From positions 1 through 31,359 of the forward strand of contig JBBRPS010000018.1 of the NCBI GenBank assembly GCA_038227745.1: a stretch of DNA of 31,359 bases, read 5' to 3'. Under the pieces are notes generated by a model. It ran no database searches. It saw only the letters and a list, made by a program, of their open reading frames with translations, and was not told the origin of the DNA. Each line of letters opens with the position of its first letter. Positions within the stretch are counted from its first letter, which is position 1. Positions 8,690 through 15,804 of the stretch are shown here, piece after piece. The DNA comes from DASPXY01 sp038227745. Its GTDB lineage: Bacteria > Planctomycetota > Planctomycetia > Gemmatales > Gemmataceae. A program made the position numbers and the translations under genes.

Positions 8690-8821
8690 CCGGGGGAGGG
8701 ATACGGGCCTTCAGGAAGGTAAACCCTCCTTTTGTATAAGAGTTCCGCCCACGGTCGTCTTCCGAAAACAACTCTCTCGAGCGCGCGACACCAAACCGCC
8801 CCCCGATCCCACCGAACTGCC

Positions 8822-8850
8822 TTGACCGCACGATCAATTTTGTCGATATA
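8822..8850 (+). promoter_or_regulatory. Possible promoter of the RTX/calpain-like gene
   Basis: TTGACC at 8822-8827 is separated by 17 bases from GATATA at 8845-8850, in the most AT-rich part of the 286-base divergent gap. The -35 matches 5 of 6 consensus bases but the -10 only 3. It would give a leader of about 80 bases before ATG 8937. Confidence 0.3.
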
Positions 8851-8936
8851 TCCTCCGGGCCAATCGCACCGCCGACCGCCTCCCTTCACCCCGCGGCCCC
8901 ACCAGAACAGATAACCCGTCTCCCCGAGGCCCGTTC

Positions 8937-10175
8937 ATGTCCTTCCTGCGCGCCCCGAAACGCCCGACCTTCCGCCCCGCCCTCGAGGCCCTCGAAAGCC
9001 GCCTGCAGCCGGCCGCTCGCGTGACGGCCACGCTGGCCGCCGGCGTGCTCACGATCGAGGGCACCAACGGCCCCGATCAGATCGCCCTGTGGAATCGGTC
9101 CGGCGCGCTCTCGGTCCTCGGCCTGTCGATCAACACCGCCGCCGGCGTGCGCCCGTCGGTGTCCGCGACGGACGTCAAAAGCATCGTCATCAACGCGCTG
9201 GGCGGCGACGACTACGTCTCGCTCGGCCAGGACATCCCCGGCTTCCGCCACATCACTCAGCCCGCGGTCCTCAACGGCGGCGACGGCAACGATTACCTTG
9301 TCGGCGGTTGGGGCAACGACACGATCTCCGGGGGCCGCGGCAACGACACGCTGCTCGGCGGGGCGGGCAACGACAGCATCGACGGCGGCGACGGCAACGA
9401 CGTGCTGTACGGGGAGGCGGGGAGTGACGTGCTGCGGGGCGGCAGTGGGCGGGACACGCTGGACGCAGGCGCGCCCGGCGAGGACGTGAACGGCGGCGAC
9501 GGCTGGGACCTCGACGTTTGGCAGTGGGCGGCCGGTGGGGCGGTCACGACGGACATCGTGCAGCAGAACGCGCCGACCTGCTCCTTCCTGGCCGCGCTGG
9601 GGGCGGTCGCCCTCCAGGATGGCGACTACCTGCAAGGAGACATCACCTACCTCGGCAACAGCACGTACCAGGTCTGGCTGTTCCGTGCCGGCGCCACGCC
9701 CGGGACCGGCGGGTGGGTCGCGCACGACGTACACTACGACGGCTCCGTCACCGGCGCCGACCCCCAGCCGGTGGCCGAGGGGAAATACTGGGTCGTCCTC
9801 TACCAGCGCGCCTGGGAGCAGGAGCGGGCGGCGATCGGACGGCCGGACTCCGCGTGGCCCGACGAGGCCCTGACCGCGCTCACGGGCTACAAGGCGGTCG
9901 GCTACCTGTCGGCCGCGGACAAGGCCTTCACCCAGGCCGTCAACTTGGGCGGTCGCGTCGTGGCGTCCACGTTGCCCGATGCAGGCGGGAGCACGAAGCT
10001 GGTCGGCAACCACTCCTACACGGTGTTGGGGTTCGATGCGTTGGGCCGGATCCGCCTGCGCAACCCCTGGGGGTACGACGGCGGCCGGGACGCCTCGGGC
10101 GACCCGCACGACGGCGTCATCACCCTGACCTGGGCGGAGTTCAAGCAGTCGATGTATGCCTTCTGGCTGGCGTGA
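8937..10175 (+). CDS. Secreted RTX-repeat protein with calpain-like cysteine protease domain
   Basis: 412 residues. The N-terminus is basic and carries LEALESRLQPA, like the LEPR-xLL/LExR motifs seen at the start of large exported planctomycete proteins; there is no classical signal peptide. Residues 112-175 contain about six hemolysin-type calcium-binding nonapeptides of the GGxGNDxL kind (NGGDGNDYLVGG, GGRGNDTLLGG, GGDGNDVLYGE). The C-terminal half (about 205-412) has a C2 (calpain-type) triad: Cys215 in QNAPTCSFLAAL, His359 in GNHSYTVLGFD and Asn376 in LRNPWG. All three are present, so it is likely active. RTX repeats suggest extracellular calcium-dependent folding, which would suit a calpain-like enzyme. 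Substrate unknown. The gene ends at the large palindrome at 10190. Confidence 0.87.
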   Translation: MSFLRAPKRPTFRPALEALESRLQPAARVTATLAAGVLTIEGTNGPDQIALWNRSGALSVLGLSINTAAGVRPSVSATDVKSIVINALGGDDYVSLGQDIPGFRHITQPAVLNGGDGNDYLVGGWGNDTISGGRGNDTLLGGAGNDSIDGGDGNDVLYGEAGSDVLRGGSGRDTLDAGAPGEDVNGGDGWDLDVWQWAAGGAVTTDIVQQNAPTCSFLAALGAVALQDGDYLQGDITYLGNSTYQVWLFRAGATPGTGGWVAHDVHYDGSVTGADPQPVAEGKYWVVLYQRAWEQERAAIGRPDSAWPDEALTALTGYKAVGYLSAADKAFTQAVNLGGRVVASTLPDAGGSTKLVGNHSYTVLGFDALGRIRLRNPWGYDGGRDASGDPHDGVITLTWAEFKQSMYAFWLA

Positions 10176-10189
10176 GTGGGGCGGGTTTC

Positions 10190-10266
10190 GGCGAACGGCC
10201 GGCGTGAGCCGGCTGGTCCTGGTGGTCGTTGGGCCAGGACCAGCCGGCTCACGCCGGCCGTTCGCC
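10190..10266. repeat. Large perfect inverted repeat (shared-arm element, copy 1)
   Basis: Arms 10190-10222 and 10234-10266 are perfect reverse complements over 33 bases with an 11-base loop. The outer 28 bases of each arm (beginning GGCGAACGGCC) are identical to the arms of the element at 15706-15785; only the inner arm and loop differ. Within the arm, GCCGGC-GTGA-GCCGGC can form a sub-hairpin. It sits between the convergent ends of the RTX gene and a small minus-strand gene. No T run follows, so transcription termination may not be its main role. Confidence 0.9.
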
Positions 10267-10286
10267 GCGCCGCGCTGCGGAAGCGG

Positions 10287-10517
10287 TCAGTTCCACACGC
10301 CGAGCAGGTCGCGTTCCAGGAGGGACGGGCGGACGACCGCCTGGGCGATCTCGAAGGCCCGCTGGTACAGCCACTGCTGCACCAGCCACTGCTCCGGGCC
10401 GGCGCCGGGGAACAGGGCGGTGGGACACATCAGGAAGCCGGCGGGGGTGAGGCCCGGGGCGGGCGGCTGGGGCAGACGGATCGGCTCAGGCTCGGCCGAA
10501 AAACGCGCGCTGCGCAT
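10287..10517 (-). CDS. Small protein of unknown function
   Basis: 76 residues starting at ATG 10517 with GAGG about 8 bases upstream. The N-terminal half is Pro-rich (LPQPPAPGLTPAGF). The C-terminal half looks like a short helical module, PEQWLVQQWLYQRAFEIAQA, ending ERDLLGVWN. I have an impression of similar short proteins in Gemmata-type genomes but cannot name a family. The reading frame, ribosome binding site and position in a gap between genes support it as real; the function is unknown. Confidence 0.6.
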   Translation of the reverse strand: MRSARFSAEPEPIRLPQPPAPGLTPAGFLMCPTALFPGAGPEQWLVQQWLYQRAFEIAQAVVRPSLLERDLLGVWN

Positions 10518-10737
10518 GACAAGATCCTCGGTTCGCGTTCTGCGGGTCGGCGTCGGGTTAAGTCTTTATCCCCTTTCCTCTCCTTATCGGATCCCCGCTC
10601 AACCCGTGCCACGCGAATCGCCCCCCCTCCCCCGCGGCGCCCATTTTTCCCCCGCGCATCTCGATACGACCGGCACAACCGGGCCTCGCCGGGCCCCGCA
10701 GGCAACGGTGAACTCGGCAATGGCGCTGTAAATCTTG

Positions 10738-10767
10738 TTGCCGGTGGCAGCTGCGCTTGTCTATAAT
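10738..10767 (+). promoter_or_regulatory. Promoter of the Cys-rich protein gene
   Basis: TTGCCG at 10738-10743, an 18-base spacer, and a perfect TATAAT at 10762-10767. The leader of about 90 bases contains two strong hairpins: 10781-10804, and 10825-10842 with GCCGGC on both sides. The ribosome binding site AAAGGAG follows at 10848-10854. Together with the sequence back to 10518 this accounts for the 345 bases before the gene; nothing else is visible there. Confidence 0.5.
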
Positions 10768-10862
10768 CTCCATCAACCGGGGAAGGCCCGAGGGACGGGC
10801 TTCCGGGAGCACGGCTTCAGGGCTGCCGGCAGTGACGCCGGCCTGCGAAAGGAGTTCCAACG

Positions 10863-11372
10863 ATGTCCAGTGCCACCACGACGGAACGGACGACCGGGTA
10901 TCCGGGGATGGGCGTCTCCGGGTTCGCGACACCCACGGTGGGCACCCCGACCGGGGTTTCGGGGACCACCAACTGGATGATGGTGCCGCGCTGCACCTTC
11001 AAGGTCGAGAAATGCACCGGCGGCTTCAAGCTCACTTGCTCCTGCGAGGACAAGATGGCGTGCAGCATGGTGCAGAACCTCTGCACCATGCTGGCCGGCG
11101 GACTGTGCAGCTGCTGTGTGATGATGAACGGCATGCTCGTCTGCTGCTGCAACCTCACCATGGGCGTGTGCAAGTTCGAGAGCACCTCCGACGGCGTGTG
11201 CCTCACCTGCACCAGTGGGGACGCCTCCTGCTGCTCGATGATCCAGGCCTGCTGCGACTGCCTGAGCTGCATGATGGAGGCCGGCTGCACCTGTTGCTTC
11301 CTGGTGAACAACACCCCGGTCTGCTGCGGCACGACTGACTCCAGCAAGTCCGGCACCAAGAGCAAGCGCTAA
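10863..11372 (+). CDS. Cysteine- and methionine-rich protein of unknown function
   Basis: 169 residues. After a Ser/Thr/Gly-rich N-terminus (about 1-40), residues 44-157 hold some 26 cysteines, many as CC or CCC (GGLCSCCVMM, LVCCCNL, ASCCSM, QACCDC, GCTCCFL, PVCCG), together with about a dozen Met. The tail is short and basic (KSGTKSKR). There is no signal peptide and no recognised domain. The pattern is denser than in zinc-ribbon or Fe-S proteins and is longer than typical metallothioneins. Binding of soft metals or a disulfide-hardened structural role are both possible. AAAGGAG is well placed before ATG 10863, and a good promoter and structured leader lie upstream, so it is probably expressed as a single-gene unit. 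Confidence 0.8.
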   Translation: MSSATTTERTTGYPGMGVSGFATPTVGTPTGVSGTTNWMMVPRCTFKVEKCTGGFKLTCSCEDKMACSMVQNLCTMLAGGLCSCCVMMNGMLVCCCNLTMGVCKFESTSDGVCLTCTSGDASCCSMIQACCDCLSCMMEAGCTCCFLVNNTPVCCGTTDSSKSGTKSKR

Positions 11373-11385
11373 CGCGCTGTCCGAA

Positions 11386-11430
11386 CAACGGCAGCTCCTG
11401 GCCGAAAGTCGGCCGGGGGCTGCTGTCGTT
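11386..11430 (+). terminator. Hairpin after the Cys-rich gene, terminator-like
   Basis: An imperfect inverted repeat 14 bases after the stop: AACGGCAGCTCC-TGGCCG pairs with CGGCCGGGGGCTGCTGTCGT around a 5-base loop. Only a short T-containing tail follows, so it may be a weak terminator or an mRNA 3'-end stabiliser. Confidence 0.4.
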
Positions 11431-11583
11431 CCGTGCAGGCCGAACCGTCCGCGCACGCCTCACTTCCCGCCCACCGTCCCTCTCGATTGCACGCCTCCTT
11501 CCATTGACTCACCCGCCGCTTTGCGCCATGCTGAACGGATAGAGCCTGTACCCACTTATGCACCCGTCTGGACGGTAACGCCG

Positions 11584-12318
11584 ATGCGCCTCCGCACGTT
11601 CTCCCTGCTGATGTTGACCGCTGCCGTCGCCCTCGTCCTGTCGCGCACCGACGGCGGCGAAAGCTTCAAGTCGGGGCCGGCGCCGGGCGAACTGCTCGGC
11701 GCGCCGTTCCAGCCTCACAACGTCTACCAGCCTTCCCTCTTTCGGCCACTGCTCGAGAACAGGCCCGAGAAGGAGAAGGCGGACGACGCCATAAGCCGGG
11801 CGGGCCGGCCTCACTGCCCGGTGTGCGAGTTTGGGCTCGACCCGGTGGTGGCCATCTTCGTCCGCGGAACCGAAGACAAGGATCCGACGGTGCCGGAGGG
11901 GTTCCTCAAGAAGGTGGACGACCTCGTCGAGAAGCGCCGGGATCTGTCCTTCCTGCACGCCTTCGCCGTCTTCCTGACCCCCAAGGCGCGCAGCTCGATC
12001 ACCGAGAAGAAGATCGAGAAGGTCGAGGACCTCGTCGCGGAGGGCGCGGCGCGGGAGAAGGCGATCAAGGAGGTGACGCAGCTGGCCGCGCCGCTCAAGC
12101 ACGTCGTCGTCGGCGTGTACCCTCCGGCGAACCTGCCGGAGTCGTACAAGATCGCCAACAAGCCGGGCGTCACCCTCCTGTACTACGACAAGCACAGGGT
12201 GCTGCTGAACCGGGCCTATCCGGAGGGGAAGCTCAAGGACGAGGAGATCGACGCCTTCGTCGGCGCCGTCGATAAGATGCTGCAGAAGCCGCGAAAGAAG
12301 ACGCCGCGGAAGGGGTAG
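11584..12318 (+). CDS. Secreted thioredoxin-like protein with a CPVC motif
   Basis: 244 residues from ATG 11584. An upstream TTG at 11521 would extend it by 21 residues but would bury the signal peptide, MRLRTFSLLMLTAAVALVLS. The mature part has GRPHCPVCEFGLDPVVAIF, where Cys78 and Cys81 form a CxxC between a short loop and a hydrophobic strand, as in thioredoxin-fold proteins. A Lys/Glu-rich helical stretch follows, then strands such as HVVVGVYPP and PGVTLLYYDKHRVLLN. It looks like a periplasmic redoxin-type protein, but family membership is only inferred and the redox role is untested. The gene ends at a clear intrinsic terminator. Confidence 0.72.
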   Translation: MRLRTFSLLMLTAAVALVLSRTDGGESFKSGPAPGELLGAPFQPHNVYQPSLFRPLLENRPEKEKADDAISRAGRPHCPVCEFGLDPVVAIFVRGTEDKDPTVPEGFLKKVDDLVEKRRDLSFLHAFAVFLTPKARSSITEKKIEKVEDLVAEGAAREKAIKEVTQLAAPLKHVVVGVYPPANLPESYKIANKPGVTLLYYDKHRVLLNRAYPEGKLKDEEIDAFVGAVDKMLQKPRKKTPRKG

Positions 12319-12330
12319 ATGTTTTTCGAG

Positions 12331-12357
12331 CCCACCCGTCGCACCGGGTGGGTTTTT
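12331..12357 (+). terminator. Intrinsic terminator of the CPVC protein gene
   Basis: CCCACCCG (12331-12338) pairs with CGGGTGGG (12345-12352) around a 6-base loop, followed by TTTTT at 12353-12357. It sits 12 bases after the stop, in the convergent gap before the minus-strand phosphatase. The same stem occurs twice more in the window (17329-17350 and 29524-29545), without T runs. Confidence 0.85.
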
Positions 12358-12361
12358 CATT

Positions 12362-13177
12362 TCAGCCCCGGCGCAGGGCCGCCAGGCGTTCGACCGCCTC
12401 CTTGTGGAGGCGGCCGTTGGTCGCGAGCAGTCCGTGCCGCTGCCACGCCCCCGCCAGACCGTAGCGCAGCTTCTCACCGACCAGCCCGGTCACCACGCCG
12501 CCGGCCTCCTCGACGAGGATGTCGCCCGCACAGATGTCCCAATCGTGGAAGGCGTCGTAGGTGTTGGCGTAGACGTCGGCCTCGCCGCGCGCGACCAGCG
12601 CCAGCTTGATCCCCGCCGAGTACGTCTCCACCACGCGCGCCGGCCGCAGCAGCTCCACGCGCCGCGACTTCTTCGACGGATCCGAGGGCCGGCTCTGCAC
12701 GAGGGTGGCGGCCTTGAGGTCCGACGCCGCGCTGACACGGCACGGCACTGGCTCCGCCCCGCCGTCGCGCCGCCGGCAACCGCCGCCGCGCACCGCGTAG
12801 GTCAGGCGGTCGGTCGTCGGCTCATACACCACGCCGGCGCCGATCTTGCCCGCGTCCACGAAGCCGATCATCACGGAGAACTCGCCGTTCTTGCGCGCGA
12901 AGCCGCGCGTGCCGTCGATCGGATCGACCACCCAGAGGCGTGCGCCGGTGTGGGCCGCGGCGGCCAGCGTCGCCGTCTCCTCCTCGGCGCAGAAGGCGTC
13001 GCCGGGGAACGTCCTGGCGAGGTAGCCGAGGATGATCTCCTGGGACAGGCGGTCGGCGTCGGTGCTGATGCTCGCCGGCGCGTCGGCGATCTTCTGGAAG
13101 CGGGCGTACGCCTCGCGCAGGGCCGCGCCGGCCAGGCGCGACGCTTCCAGGGCGGCCTCCAGCTCGCGTTCGTACAT
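12362..13177 (-). CDS. Inositol-monophosphatase superfamily phosphatase (CysQ-like)
   Basis: 271 residues. Metal-binding motifs of the Mg-dependent, Li-sensitive phosphatase superfamily are present in order: STDAD near residue 40, the acidic loop AEEE at 65-67, WVVDPIDGTRGF with Asp85/Asp88, and DWDICAGD at 212-219. Members hydrolyse inositol phosphates, 3'-phosphoadenosine 5'-phosphate or fructose-1,6-bisphosphate. The length and loop style favour a 3'(2'),5'-bisphosphate nucleotidase/CysQ or a histidinol-phosphatase-like enzyme; sequence alone does not decide. It starts at ATG 13177 with a G-rich Shine-Dalgarno and is the last gene of the minus-strand run. No signal peptide, so cytoplasmic. 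Confidence 0.9.
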   Translation of the reverse strand: MYERELEAALEASRLAGAALREAYARFQKIADAPASISTDADRLSQEIILGYLARTFPGDAFCAEEETATLAAAAHTGARLWVVDPIDGTRGFARKNGEFSVMIGFVDAGKIGAGVVYEPTTDRLTYAVRGGGCRRRDGGAEPVPCRVSAASDLKAATLVQSRPSDPSKKSRRVELLRPARVVETYSAGIKLALVARGEADVYANTYDAFHDWDICAGDILVEEAGGVVTGLVGEKLRYGLAGAWQRHGLLATNGRLHKEAVERLAALRRG

Positions 13178-13191
13178 CTCGCCCCTGGGTT

Positions 13192-13250
13192 TTCGTGGGC
13201 GACTCGTTCCGGATGCAGGCCTGCGACTCGCGGAGCGAGTCGCCCACGAA
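13192..13250. repeat. Inverted repeat between the ABC exporter and phosphatase genes
   Basis: Arms 13192-13211 and 13231-13250 match at 19 of 20 bases (TTCGTGGGCGACTCG...). The 19-base loop contains GCAGGCCTGC, a 10-base palindrome. It fills most of the 79-base gap. There is no T run on the minus strand. Confidence 0.85.
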
Positions 13251-13256
13251 CACGGA

Positions 13257-15656
13257 CTACTCCGTCTTGGTGCTGACGGCCGGCGCCCCGCCGCTCAGCC
13301 CGGCGAACTCGTTGAACTCCAGGTACTGCAGGTGGCGGTACAGATCGTTCTCCTTGAGTAGCTCGCGGTGGTCGCCCTGGGCCTCGATCTTCGCGTTGAC
13401 GAGCAGGAAAATCGTGTCGCAGCTGCGGATCGTGGACAGGCGGTGTGGCAAGAAGATCGTCGTCCGGCCCGGCAGCACGCGCGCGAACGTGTCATCGACC
13501 AGGGCCTTCGTGTTCTCGTCCATCGGCGTCAGCGGCTCCTCGATGATGAGCACGGCCGGGTCGCGCAGGATGGCGCGCGCCAGGGCGACGCGGAACTGCT
13601 CGCCGATGCGCAGGGCGTGCCCCATCTCGCCGATCGGCGTCTCGTAGCCCTGCGGCAACTTATGGATGAACTGGTGCGCGTGCGCCAGCTTCGCCGCCTC
13701 GATGATCTTCGGCAGCGTGAACGCCGGGTCGCCGCAGCCGATGTTGTTCGCGACCGTGTCGTTGAACACCAGGTTGTGCTGCAGCACGATCGCGATCTGG
13801 GCGCGCAGCGAGTCGAGCGTCACCCAGCGCAGGTTGTGGTGATCGACGCGGATCTCGCCGCCGCTGGGGTCGAGGAAGCGCGGCAGCAGGTACACCAGGG
13901 CGTGCTTCTCCATCTCGTCCGGGCCGACGAGCGCGACGCGCTGGCCGGCCTGGATCGTCAGGCTGACGCCGTCGAGCAGCTTGCGGCCGGTGCCCGGCTC
14001 GTGCAGCGTGACGCTGTCGAACTCGAGCTGCTTGGCCAGCGGCTGCAGGAACTCCGCCTCGACCACCTGTCCGACGCCGCCGGGCCGGTCGAGGAACGTG
14101 AACAGGGCGACGGCCGACTCGTGGCCGCGGCGCAGCAGTCGGCGGTTCTCCAGCCAGGTGACCAGCGGCCAGTACAGGCTGATGAGCGCGGCGGCCAGCA
14201 CCAGCGCACTGCTCACGCCGACCTGCCCGCTCAGGATGAGGAGGCCCGCGACCCAGAGGAGGATCAGGCCGGCGACGAGACCCATGAAGAAGAGCAGGGG
14301 GCGGTAGATCGCCTCGCCGCGGTAGCGCCGTGACTGGGCGCCGGCGTAGCGGGCCAGCTGCCGTTCGACGCGCGACTGGTTGAACAGCTCCATCAGGTAG
14401 ACCTTCACCAGGCGCATCAGCATGAGGCTTTCCTGGATCAGGGCGAGCTGGTCGGCGGCATGGTGGGCGGCGCCGCGGCCGCGGCGGCGGAAGTAGGCCG
14501 CCACCTGCCCCCCGACCAGCCACACCAGGACGGCGGCGAGGAGGAACACCAGCGCCAGGCCGAAGTTGACCAGCAGCGCGAACGCCAGCAGCAGGCCGAA
14601 CTTGACCGGCTCGCGGAAGACGACCGTCAGCCAGGCGTACAGCGCGTCGTGGACGGATTCCAGGTGCCGCGTCGAGGCGCTGACCGCCTCGGCCGGCCCC
14701 AGGGCGCGGAAGGCGAGCGTGCCCAGGCGGTAGGTGTGGTGGTAGATGGCACGGCGGAGGCGCGTGGCCGCCTCAATGGTGGACAGCGCCGCCAGGTAGG
14801 TGCTGGCGAACATGCACAGGGCGCGGAGCAGCGCCACCACGACCGCCACGAGCAGCAGGCCGGTCGCGTAGGTGAAGTAGCCGCTCGCCCACATCCACGG
14901 GTTCCAGCTCGCCAGCCAGGCGATCACGTCGCCGTCGAGTCGGCCGTGCGTCCGCACCACCAGGCCCAGGACGCCGACATTGCGGATGCTCCGCGCCAGG
15001 GCCGCTTCCGTCCCGTACTTGTCTGCCTGGCCCTTGAAGCGCCGGTCGAGCAGTTCGGCCGCGCTCTCGCCGACCTCGTCCCGGAGGACGCGCTGCAGGT
15101 GGACGCGCCAGAGCAGCTCGAGGCGCTCCTCCTTGAGGAGGGTGGCCCGCTTCAACCTCTCCGCGAGATTGTCGGGGGGCGTGAGGCAGAGCTTCGTGTA
15201 CTCGTCGAGCCGCTTCTCCTCGACGCCCAGGTTTTGCAGGGCCAGGCGGAGGTTGATCACGCGGGCGAGGTAGGCGTCATCCTTCTCCTCAGCGATGCCG
15301 ACCTTGGCGAGGAACTGCTTCCGCTCGGTGCGGGGGGAGGGAGCTTTCTTGTCCTTGACTGTCATCGGCAGGTGCTTCTGGACGAAGGCGGTGGGTTCGC
15401 CGACCTCCAAGCGCGTGAGGAACTCGGCCGGCTCGCTCCAGGCGTTGCGGAAGACCTCCTGCTCCTGCGGCGCCAGGTCCTGGTAAGCGGGGATTTCGCC
15501 GCGGTTGACCGTGAGGTCGGCGAACAGCCCCAGGAGCATCAGCAGGCAGACGTAGAGGACGCCGGTGGCGACGCCGGCCACGAGGGCCGACCACTTGGCG
15601 AGGGGGTAATAGTTGAGGAAGCTGCGGGCTCGACCGAACGCGGCTCGTTGTTCCAT
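13257..15656 (-). CDS. ABC exporter-like protein with degenerate ATPase site and large N-terminal loop domain
   Basis: 799 residues, with membrane and nucleotide-binding domains fused as in exporters. The first membrane helix is at about 22-48, followed by an unusual charged soluble segment of about 200 residues (50-250). Further helices lie near 262-290, 352-390 and 455-500. The ATPase domain is at about 545-780. Its key motifs are altered: the Walker A is GPDEMEKHA (578-586), keeping Lys584 but lacking two glycines and the Ser/Thr; the signature LSGGQ is RIGEQ (683-687); the Walker B Asp is Glu (LIIEEP, E706-E707). Gln626 (Q-loop) and His738 (switch) are kept. ATP hydrolysis is therefore doubtful; it may be a non-catalytic partner or a regulator. 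Its upstream neighbour is an ABC-2-type permease. Confidence 0.9.
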   Translation of the reverse strand: MEQRAAFGRARSFLNYYPLAKWSALVAGVATGVLYVCLLMLLGLFADLTVNRGEIPAYQDLAPQEQEVFRNAWSEPAEFLTRLEVGEPTAFVQKHLPMTVKDKKAPSPRTERKQFLAKVGIAEEKDDAYLARVINLRLALQNLGVEEKRLDEYTKLCLTPPDNLAERLKRATLLKEERLELLWRVHLQRVLRDEVGESAAELLDRRFKGQADKYGTEAALARSIRNVGVLGLVVRTHGRLDGDVIAWLASWNPWMWASGYFTYATGLLLVAVVVALLRALCMFASTYLAALSTIEAATRLRRAIYHHTYRLGTLAFRALGPAEAVSASTRHLESVHDALYAWLTVVFREPVKFGLLLAFALLVNFGLALVFLLAAVLVWLVGGQVAAYFRRRGRGAAHHAADQLALIQESLMLMRLVKVYLMELFNQSRVERQLARYAGAQSRRYRGEAIYRPLLFFMGLVAGLILLWVAGLLILSGQVGVSSALVLAAALISLYWPLVTWLENRRLLRRGHESAVALFTFLDRPGGVGQVVEAEFLQPLAKQLEFDSVTLHEPGTGRKLLDGVSLTIQAGQRVALVGPDEMEKHALVYLLPRFLDPSGGEIRVDHHNLRWVTLDSLRAQIAIVLQHNLVFNDTVANNIGCGDPAFTLPKIIEAAKLAHAHQFIHKLPQGYETPIGEMGHALRIGEQFRVALARAILRDPAVLIIEEPLTPMDENTKALVDDTFARVLPGRTTIFLPHRLSTIRSCDTIFLLVNAKIEAQGDHRELLKENDLYRHLQYLEFNEFAGLSGGAPAVSTKTE

Positions 15657-15705
15657 GGCAGGGGACTCAGCACCGAGTGGTCATGCCGCCTGGTTGCTCG
15701 AAAAC

Positions 15706-15785
15706 GGCGAACGGCCGGCGTGAGCCGGCTGGTACGGCACCTCACGAGGCGTGCCGTACCAGCCGGCTCACGCCGGCCGTTCGCC
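15706..15785. repeat. Large perfect inverted repeat (shared-arm element, copy 2)
   Basis: Arms 15706-15740 and 15751-15785 are perfect reverse complements over 35 bases with a 10-base loop. The outer 28 bases equal those of the element at 10190-10266; the inner 7 bases and the loop differ. It lies in the 148-base gap between the permease stop and the ABC exporter start, inside a probable operon. Confidence 0.9.
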
Positions 15786-15804
15786 CCGTGGCTGCCGCGC
15801 GCCG

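Noticed and set aside
7007..8722. Plus-strand open frame of 571 codons opposite the DUF1592 gene
   Set aside because: Low-complexity Arg/Ala/Gly/Val/Leu composition and full overlap with a clear gene; shadow.
9290..9480. Regular DNA periodicity within the RTX region
   Set aside because: Explained by the coding of calcium-binding nonapeptide repeats.
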